Under the pieces are notes generated by a model. It was not told the origin of the DNA, searched no databases, and saw only the letters and a list, made by a program, of their open reading frames with translations. Made by a program: the position numbers and the translations under genes. This document shows, one piece after another, positions 58,454 through 64,000 of a stretch of 64,000 nt of DNA. Every line of letters starts with the position of its first letter. The first letter of the stretch is position 1. The DNA comes from Clostridiales bacterium (lineage in GTDB: Bacteria > Bacillota > Clostridia > Lachnospirales > Lachnospiraceae). Location of the stretch: positions 1 through 64,000 of the forward strand of contig JAAYHD010000009.1 in the NCBI GenBank assembly GCA_012735495.1, given 5' to 3'.

Positions 58454-59692
58454 TCATGACTTCCTGCCGAAATTACCCACCAGTGACAGCGACGATCCGG
58501 AAATATCCAGGTAACGGTCGGCAAACTCCGACACATCATTCATGGTGACATTTTCAATGCCCTTTATCAGCTCGCTCAAGGGCACCGGCCTGCCCCTGAA
58601 AAGCATGGACTTTCCGTTGTGATTCATCCGGTTTTTCGCTCCCTCGCTTCCAAGAATAAGCTCGGTCTTAATCTGTTCCTTCGTCATCTCAAGCTCCTGT
58701 TCGGTGATTCCCTTTGCCTTAATGTCTCCGACAATATCGAATATCTTGCCGATTACAACGTCCTTCTGGTCCGGGTTAACGGCGGCGTAGATATGCAACA
58801 GCCCCGTGTCCTTGTATGAGCTTCCGTACGAGTAAATGGAATAGGCAAGCCCGTCATCCTCCCGGATCTTCTGAAACAGCCTGGAATTGACGCTTCCCCC
58901 GAGAACCGAATTCAGCACCGACAGCGTAAACCGTTCTTCCGAAAGGTATGAAATGCAGTCAAATGCGATATTTATATGTAGCTGTTCAATATCCTTGTTT
59001 CTTCTTACCGTAACCTTGCGGTAGCTTGGCTTGCCGCAGTCATATCCGTTCCCGTTTCCGCGGGACCTGATACCGCCGAATTCCTCTTCAACAATGCCAA
59101 AGATTTCTTCCTCGTTAAAATTTCCCGCAATCGAAATAACCATGTTCTCCGCAGTATAAAAAGTGTCCATGAACCTTAGGATCTGCTCCCTGCGCACATG
59201 ACGGACAATTTTCTTCGTACCGGAAATCATGTATCCCAGCGGATGCCCCTGCCAGGTTTTCTGCTGCAGGATGTCGTGAACCAGGTCCTCGGGAGAATCC
59301 TCGTACATGTCTATCTCCTCAAGAATCACGCTCTTTTCCTTCCTTAGGGCCTTTTCGTCAATCAGCGAGTTATTCAGCATATCGCCAAGAATCCTAATGG
59401 CCATGGGCAAATGCTCGCTTAGAGTCGTCGCGTAAAATGACGTACACTCCTTGCTTGTAAACGCGTTTATGTTTCCGCCAAGCCTTGCCATTTCGTCCGC
59501 TATCTGCCTTGCGGTCCGGTTCCTGGTCCCTTTGAACATCATATGCTCAATTATGTGCGATATTCCATTGTTGTTTTCATCCTCATACGCGGAACCGGCC
59601 TTTACCCACACTCCAAATGAAGCGCTTTTCAGGTATGGCATATATTCCATAACTACAGTTAATCCGTTCGGCAGTTTCTTTATGTTTATCAT
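58454..59692 (-). CDS. M16 (pitrilysin-like) zinc protease, MlpA/YmxG-like
   Basis: 412 aa, normal for the family. The inverted zinc site HxxEH appears as HIIEHMMFKG near residue 46, with the third ligand Glu in EKSVILEEIDMYED about 75 residues later. The C-terminal half has the SYGSSYKDTGLLHIYAAV strings. It is near pnp, as mlpA/ymxG in Bacillus. It is a single-domain half-type M16 and may need a second half or dimer. The promoter at 59801-59829 suggests it is not fully dependent on the pnp transcript. The start follows GGAGGAATAG. Confidence 0.9.
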   Translation of the reverse strand: MINIKKLPNGLTVVMEYMPYLKSASFGVWVKAGSAYEDENNNGISHIIEHMMFKGTRNRTARQIADEMARLGGNINAFTSKECTSFYATTLSEHLPMAIRILGDMLNNSLIDEKALRKEKSVILEEIDMYEDSPEDLVHDILQQKTWQGHPLGYMISGTKKIVRHVRREQILRFMDTFYTAENMVISIAGNFNEEEIFGIVEEEFGGIRSRGNGNGYDCGKPSYRKVTVRRNKDIEQLHINIAFDCISYLSEERFTLSVLNSVLGGSVNSRLFQKIREDDGLAYSIYSYGSSYKDTGLLHIYAAVNPDQKDVVIGKIFDIVGDIKAKGITEQELEMTKEQIKTELILGSEGAKNRMNHNGKSMLFRGRPVPLSELIKGIENVTMNDVSEFADRYLDISGSSLSLVGNFGRKS

Positions 59693-59800
59693 CTATTCCT
59701 CCGTATCTGAACAGCTATTATCCGGTAAATATGACTGCGCCGTAGCCATCTTCACCGATGCTTTAATTAATTCCGTGCTTAATCCTGCATTTATAATATG

Positions 59801-59829
59801 ATACTAAGCATCATATCTAAATGTGTCAA
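59801..59829 (-). promoter_or_regulatory. SigA-type promoter of the M16 protease gene
   Basis: On the minus strand TTGACA (59824-59829), a 17-nt spacer and TAGTAT (59801-59806), about 100 nt before the start. Confidence 0.7.
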
Positions 59830-59961
59830 GATAAAAAGCTGTCATACAACACATACGCCATTAAGACGCCTGCGCCATATAACAGCTGATTACCGTTTCA
59901 TATCAGTTTATCGATTCAAGCCATGCCCTTCATGCAGCCTGGCCTGCAACTTTGTTTTATA

Positions 59962-62055
59962 TTAGTTCTGCTTTACATCCTTCATGCTGAATGATACTCT
60001 GCCCATCCTGTCGGGGCCGAGGCATACAACCTTGACCTTGTCGCCAAGGGTCAGGACATCCTCGACATGATTGATTCTCTGCTTGGATATCTTGGAAATG
60101 TGGATCATGCCTTCCTTACCCGGGGCAAACTCTACGAAAGCGCCGAAATCCTTGATGCTCACGACCTTGCCTTCATATACCTTGCCCTCTTCGAAATCGG
60201 ACACGATCATCTGTATCATTCTTACGGCATTATCAATGCTTTCCTTGTCAACTCCGCATACTGATACGGCTCCGTCATCGTCAATATCAATCTTGACGCC
60301 GGTCTGCTCGATAATTGTGTTGATCGTCTTGCCTCTCTGTCCGACAACATCGCCGATCTTGGCCGGATCAATCTTAATCTGGACAATCTTCGGCGCATAC
60401 GGGCTGAGCTCGGGTCTGGGCTTGGAGATAACCGGTGCCATGACATTGTCAAGGATGTAGATTCTTGCATCCCTGGTCCTGTACAATGCCTTTTCGATAA
60501 TCTCCCTGGTCAGGCCATGGATCTTAATATCCATCTGGATGGCGGTTATTCCCTTGTGGGTTCCGGCAACCTTGAAGTCCATGTCCCCGAAGAAATCCTC
60601 AACGCCCTGGATATCCGTAAGAAGGACATAATCATCATCGGTTTCCCCGGTAACAAGGCCTACGGAAATTCCTGCGACCATTGCCTTAATGGGAACGCCG
60701 GCGGCCATCATCGACAGGGTCGACGCGCATACGCTGCCCTGGGATGTCGAACCGTTGGACTCCAGCACCTCGGATACCGTACGGATTGCGTACGGGAACT
60801 CTTCCTCAGAAGGAAGTACGGGAAGCAGGGCTCTCTCAGCGAGGGCGCCGTGGCCGATTTCACGTCTTCCGGGACCTCTCGAAGGCTTTGTCTCGCCTAC
60901 GGAGTATGAGGGGAAGTTGTAATGGTGCATGTAGCGCTTTGCGGTCTCATTTTCATCAATACCGTCAAGCCTTTGGATATCGGACAGCGCGCCAAGGGTG
61001 GTTACCGTAAGCACCTGGGTCTGGCCGCGGGTAAACATGCCCGAACCGTGGGTTCTCGGAAGAATGTCTATCTCGGCGGCAAGCGGACGGATCTCATCCA
61101 TCCTTCTTCCGTCAGGACGCTTGCTGTCCTTGAGAATCATCTTGCGCACGGTCACCTTCTGGAACTTGTAAAGAGCATCATTGATGAACGGAATCCATTC
61201 GGGATGTTCGGTTTCATACCTTGCCGCAAGCTGGTCGGCGAATTGCCTTATGTTCTCCTCCCTCACCTGCTTGTCGTCGGTAAATACGGCTTTCTCCATG
61301 CCTTCCGGAGTGATGAAGTTAACAATGTCTTCATACATCTCCTGCGGAACCTCGAACTTGATATAATCATGCTTCGGCTTTCCGCATTCGGCAACGATCT
61401 TGTCAATGAACTCAATTATGGTCTTGTTGATTTCATGAGCGGCATATATTGCCTCGATCATTACATCCTCCGGCACCTCATTCGCGCCGGCTTCAATCAT
61501 GATGACCTTTTCCCTCGTGGAAGCCACGGTAAGGGCAAGATCGGATTTTTCCCTCTGTTCAGAAGTGGGATTGAAAACAAACTGCCCGTCAATCAGCCCT
61601 ACCATTGTTGCCGCAAACGGCCCGTCAAACGGTATGTCGGATATGCTTACGGCTATCGACGAGCCAATCATGGCCGTCAGCTCGGGCGAGCAGTCCTGGT
61701 CCACGCAAAGAACCAGGTTTTCAACGGTTACGTCATTCCTGTAGTCGTGCGGGAACAACGGCCTCATCGGCCTGTCAATAACCCGCGCGGCAAGAACCGC
61801 GTTTTCCGAAGGCTTTCCTTCTCTCTTTATGAAGCCCCCCGGAATCTTTCCCACCGCATATAATTTTTCATTGTACTCAACACTCAGCGGGAAGAAATCA
61901 ACCCCTTCCCTGGGCTTGTCGGACGCGGTGGCTGTGGACAATACAACCGTGTCTCCATAGTGCATGAGCGCAGCTCCGTTAGCCTGTTTTGCAACTCTGT
62001 CAATGTCAACTCTCAGAGTCCTTCCGGCTAATTCCATCGTAAAACTTTTGTACAT
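59962..62055 (-). CDS. pnp: Polynucleotide phosphorylase
   Basis: 697 aa. 3'-to-5' phosphorolytic exoribonuclease. Two RNase PH domains flank a helical insert (strings RGQTQVLTVTTLGALSD, PSRGPGRREIGHGALAERAL and NGSTSQGSVCASTLSMMAAG), then a KH domain (KIDPAKIGDVVGQRGKTINT) and an S1 domain (GAFVEFAPGKEGMIHISKIS). The start follows AAGGAGAAACAGAAT. The leader contains a long hairpin (62095-62188). Gene order truB-ribF-rpsO-pnp-M16 is as in Bacillus. Confidence 0.97.
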   Translation of the reverse strand: MYKSFTMELAGRTLRVDIDRVAKQANGAALMHYGDTVVLSTATASDKPREGVDFFPLSVEYNEKLYAVGKIPGGFIKREGKPSENAVLAARVIDRPMRPLFPHDYRNDVTVENLVLCVDQDCSPELTAMIGSSIAVSISDIPFDGPFAATMVGLIDGQFVFNPTSEQREKSDLALTVASTREKVIMIEAGANEVPEDVMIEAIYAAHEINKTIIEFIDKIVAECGKPKHDYIKFEVPQEMYEDIVNFITPEGMEKAVFTDDKQVREENIRQFADQLAARYETEHPEWIPFINDALYKFQKVTVRKMILKDSKRPDGRRMDEIRPLAAEIDILPRTHGSGMFTRGQTQVLTVTTLGALSDIQRLDGIDENETAKRYMHHYNFPSYSVGETKPSRGPGRREIGHGALAERALLPVLPSEEEFPYAIRTVSEVLESNGSTSQGSVCASTLSMMAAGVPIKAMVAGISVGLVTGETDDDYVLLTDIQGVEDFFGDMDFKVAGTHKGITAIQMDIKIHGLTREIIEKALYRTRDARIYILDNVMAPVISKPRPELSPYAPKIVQIKIDPAKIGDVVGQRGKTINTIIEQTGVKIDIDDDGAVSVCGVDKESIDNAVRMIQMIVSDFEEGKVYEGKVVSIKDFGAFVEFAPGKEGMIHISKISKQRINHVEDVLTLGDKVKVVCLGPDRMGRVSFSMKDVKQN

Positions 62056-62094
62056 ATTCTGTTTCTCCTTTTACTACTATTTTTTGCATAATAG

Positions 62095-62188
62095 ATAGAG
62101 CCGGAGGAACCGAAACGACTGAAAAACTCACTGATGCCGGAAATCAATGGGCTTTTCAGTAGTCTCGGGTTGTCCTCCTGAGCTCTAT
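62095..62188 (-). ncRNA. Long hairpin in the pnp leader
   Basis: Arms at 62095-62125 and 62153-62188 pair over about 30 positions with a few mismatches: ATAGAG/CTCTAT at the base, GGAGGA/TCCTCC, ACCGA/TCGGGT-type and GACTGAAAA/TTTTCAGTAGTC near the loop. It lies 40 nt before the pnp start. By position it resembles the RNase III-processed leader that autoregulates pnp in E. coli. That role is inference here. Confidence 0.7.
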
Positions 62189-62320
62189 TCAAATATCTGC
62201 GGTATGCAGATTCTTATGGCTTATTTTCCTGCTTGAATCTACATATCGTGGATATTATATCATTATTATACCCGGTTTGCTACATATTTTTTCCTCATAT
62301 GCAGCATTACATACTTATAA

Positions 62321-62361
62321 AAGAAGCCGCTTCGTTGCAATTGAAATCGAAACAGCTTCTT
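62321..62361 (-). terminator. Terminator of rpsO
   Basis: On the minus strand AAGAAGC and TTTCG pair with CGAA and GCTTCTT, followed by TTATAAG. The hairpin separates rpsO from pnp. It begins 10 nt after the rpsO stop. Confidence 0.65.
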
Positions 62362-62371
62362 GTATGCGCCA

Positions 62372-62638
62372 TTATTTTCTCAAATTCAAGCGATCAATCA
62401 GTTCACGATAGCTTTCGAGATTGGTTCTCTTAAGATACTCAAGCAGGCCTCTTCTCTGACCAACCATCTTAAGGAGTCCTCTTCTCGAATGATGATCCTT
62501 CTTGTTCTTCTTCAAGTGCTCATTCAGCTCGTTGATTCTCTCGGTCAACAGGGCGATCTGAACCTCCGGCGAACCCGTATCCTGCGGGTTTCTGCCGTAC
62601 TGCTTGATAATTTCAGCTTTTCTTTCCTTGCTTAACAT
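62372..62638 (-). CDS. rpsO: 30S ribosomal protein S15
   Basis: 88 aa. Family strings [20 protein letters not shown] and [20 protein letters not shown] are complete. The start follows AAAGGAGGTTTATT. It lies between ribF and pnp, the common order. Its own promoter and a structured leader precede it. Confidence 0.97.
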   Translation of the reverse strand: MLSKERKAEIIKQYGRNPQDTGSPEVQIALLTERINELNEHLKKNKKDHHSRRGLLKMVGQRRGLLEYLKRTNLESYRELIDRLNLRK

Positions 62639-62644
62639 AATAAA

Positions 62645-62725
62645 CCTCCTTTAATAATAACCGCCATATACCAAGAACAGGTCGGAGTGTCCGTATTCCG
62701 AGTATTGGCTGAACAATGTTTACAA
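62645..62725 (-). promoter_or_regulatory. Possible S15 leader
   Basis: Between the promoter and rpsO the RNA can form a stem with CCAATAC and GTATATGG outside and CGG/CCG pairing inside (AATACTCGGAATACGG, then CTCCGACCTG). This suits S15 translational autocontrol. The structure was only folded by eye. Confidence 0.4.
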
Positions 62726-62728
62726 GTA

Positions 62729-62757
62729 ATATTAACATAGTATGCAATAATAATCAA
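62729..62757 (-). promoter_or_regulatory. SigA-type promoter of rpsO
   Basis: On the minus strand TTGATT (62752-62757), a 17-nt spacer and TAATAT (62729-62734). Confidence 0.65.
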
Positions 62758-62778
62758 CTATAAATTATTGCCGTTATG

Positions 62779-63696
62779 TTAAATCCCAAAATATTTCCTT
62801 CCAAGCTCCAAATCCTTGCCCATCTGAAGCTTCAGGCCCGCAATGTCGTCAAACTTGATTTCAGGCCTTACAAATGACAAAAGCTCAACGTCAATCTCCG
62901 CACCGTACAAATCCCTTTCAAAATCATATATATATGTCTCCACGCCCTTGTCGTTGTCAGAACCCACCGTGGGCCTGTAACCGATATTGGTAATGCCCGG
63001 ATAGGAAATTCCGTCAATAACGGCCCTTGAAAAATAAACGCCGCAAGGGGGAAGAAGCTTGTTTGACGGCGTAGTTATATTGGTTGTAGGCATTCCGAGG
63101 GTCCTGCCCACCTGCCGTCCGTGAAGAACCATACCGCGGATGAAGTACGGCTTTCCGAGCATCTCATTTACATCCTCCATGTTGCCCTTTTCAAGCTCGC
63201 TTCGTATGATGGAGCTGCTGATAACCGTATCCCTCCACCTGATTTTTTCGAATGCAATCACCTTAAACCCATAGAGGCTCTCCATGGACTTAAGCATGTC
63301 CACGTCGCCCCTGCGGTTTCTTCCGAACCTGAAATCATTTCCTACAACAATGACCTTCGCGTCCAGCTTTCCCACAAGAATATCCCGTATGAAATCCTCC
63401 GGCTCGATATTCTTGGTTTCCCGGGTAAACGGGTACGATATGAGCACATCAAGCCCGCTGTCATTTAACTTGTATACCTTTTCTTCCTCGGTGTAGATCA
63501 GCTTTACCTCGCTGTCGGAAAACAGGTTGTACGGGTGATACAAAAACGTAAACATCAGTGACGTATAACCTTTATCCTTTAACGACACAACCTCGTCAAT
63601 CAGGCGCTTGTGCCCCCGATGAAGGCCGTCGAACTTTCCCAGTGTTACCGCGGTGTTTTTAAAATTAATATCTGTTGTACCGGCTATATATTTCAT
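62779..63696 (-). CDS. ribF: Bifunctional riboflavin kinase / FAD synthetase
   Basis: 305 aa. The N-terminal adenylyltransferase half has GKFDGLHRGHKRLI near residue 20 and VGNDFRFGRNRRGD. The C-terminal flavokinase half has GRTLGMPTTNI and the Glu in ETYIYDFERDLYG. It converts riboflavin to FMN and then FAD. The start at 63696 is preferred over 63708 because GGAGG lies 5 nt before it. It is downstream of truB in the usual order. Confidence 0.96.
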   Translation of the reverse strand: MKYIAGTTDINFKNTAVTLGKFDGLHRGHKRLIDEVVSLKDKGYTSLMFTFLYHPYNLFSDSEVKLIYTEEEKVYKLNDSGLDVLISYPFTRETKNIEPEDFIRDILVGKLDAKVIVVGNDFRFGRNRRGDVDMLKSMESLYGFKVIAFEKIRWRDTVISSSIIRSELEKGNMEDVNEMLGKPYFIRGMVLHGRQVGRTLGMPTTNITTPSNKLLPPCGVYFSRAVIDGISYPGITNIGYRPTVGSDNDKGVETYIYDFERDLYGAEIDVELLSFVRPEIKFDDIAGLKLQMGKDLELGRKYFGI

Positions 63697-63769
63697 GAAA
63701 TCCTCCATGGCAATCGCAAACAGACAAATGCTGAAACATGTGCTGCTAAATGTTAAATTACTTAATTCT

Positions 63770-64000
63770 TTATAGGAACATCTTCCTTGCGCGAAATACT
63801 TTATCCTTAATCATGTAATCATATATACCGACAAAATTTCCGCGGGAGTCATACACGCGAACCCGGATATTTTCTTCCCCGTCATTATTATGCCTTTCAT
63901 CCGGGATGCTTACTTCCATCCCTTTATAATGCCTTTTATCCGGCACATTCTTTGCGCTGCCGCCGCAATCACGGCCGGATACCATATCTGCACGCCCGGC
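63770..64000 (-). CDS. truB: tRNA pseudouridine synthase TruB, C-terminal part only
   Basis: The 3' ~76 codons of a gene whose start lies right of the window (the frame is open to base 64000). The end RVYDSRGNFVGIYDYMIKD, then RARKMFL, matches the C-terminal tail of Firmicute TruB. TruB makes Psi55 in tRNA. The catalytic Asp domain is outside the window. The 73-bp gap to ribF is typical of the truB-ribF pair. Confidence 0.75.
   Translation of the reverse strand, partial: AGRADMVSGRDCGGSAKNVPDKRHYKGMEVSIPDERHNNDGEENIRVRVYDSRGNFVGIYDYMIKDKVFRARKMFL

Noticed and set aside
60922-61863. Long open frame (313 codons) on the plus strand opposite pnp.
   Set aside because: A shadow frame of pnp with no family features or start signal.

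Overview
The window looks like a 64 kb chromosomal segment of a spore-forming Clostridia/Lachnospiraceae-type Firmicute. The evidence is consistent AGGAGG-type ribosome binding sites, canonical TTGACA/TATAAT promoters, T-box leaders on metG and thrS, the LexA/YneA divergent pair, the tepA-ylzJ-spoIIIE/ftsK block, the N-terminally processed L27 with its protease Prp, and the truB-ribF-rpsO-pnp-M16 order known from Bacillus. Base composition is moderate, in the mid-40s % GC by eye. The family-level assignment is inference. I see no rRNA, tRNA, CRISPR array, insertion sequence or prophage.

Layout. 1-9 kb: a large GAF-like/PEP-synthase-N/nucleotidyltransferase fusion protein, NADP-type glutamate dehydrogenase, a secreted Ig-like (BIG2) repeat protein, a divergent DAACS symporter and an AraC regulator. 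9-16 kb: a probable two-gene cell-wall operon (GH-like lipoprotein/secreted glycosidase and a multidomain amidase), a TtcA-like PP-loop protein and a tyrosine recombinase. 16-22 kb: a MerR regulator with its own 19-bp-spacer promoter, metG behind a methionine T-box, a decayed LacI gene, and the SOS pair yneA/lexA with LexA boxes. 22-32 kb: the ribosome-assembly and translation cluster, read on the minus strand (radical SAM TIGR03960, DUF2344, RNase E/G, a serine hydrolase, rplU, prp, rpmA, obg, yhbY, nadD, yqeK, rsfS). 32-38 kb: an ABC-2 exporter with a NarL-type two-component system, preceded by a double dyad operator, plus a small membrane protein. 38-47 kb: tyrS, an acidic membrane protein, birA-bioY, and a SWIM/SNF2 helicase. 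46-58 kb: pyrBI, formate-THF ligase, a HAD phosphatase, spoIIIE/ftsK-ylzJ-tepA, O-acetylhomoserine sulfhydrylase, and thrS behind a threonine T-box. 58-64 kb: M16 protease, pnp with a long leader hairpin, rpsO, ribF and the 3' end of truB.

How the parts fit. Most of the window is housekeeping: translation (three aminoacyl-tRNA synthetases, three ribosomal proteins, Obg, RsfS, YhbY), RNA decay (PNPase, RNase E/G), one-carbon, pyrimidine, biotin, flavin and sulfur metabolism, and SOS control. The less ordinary material is the 1043-aa fusion protein, the DAACS carrier with altered ion- and substrate-site residues, the RNase E/G lacking its zinc-link cysteines, a dispersed family of GGTGCCAGGCACC palindromes, two unrelated 23-bp tandem repeats, the double operator in front of the exporter operon, and the pnp leader hairpin. 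I do not see a clear, wholly new multi-gene system. The fusion protein and the exporter/two-component locus are the best candidates for follow-up.
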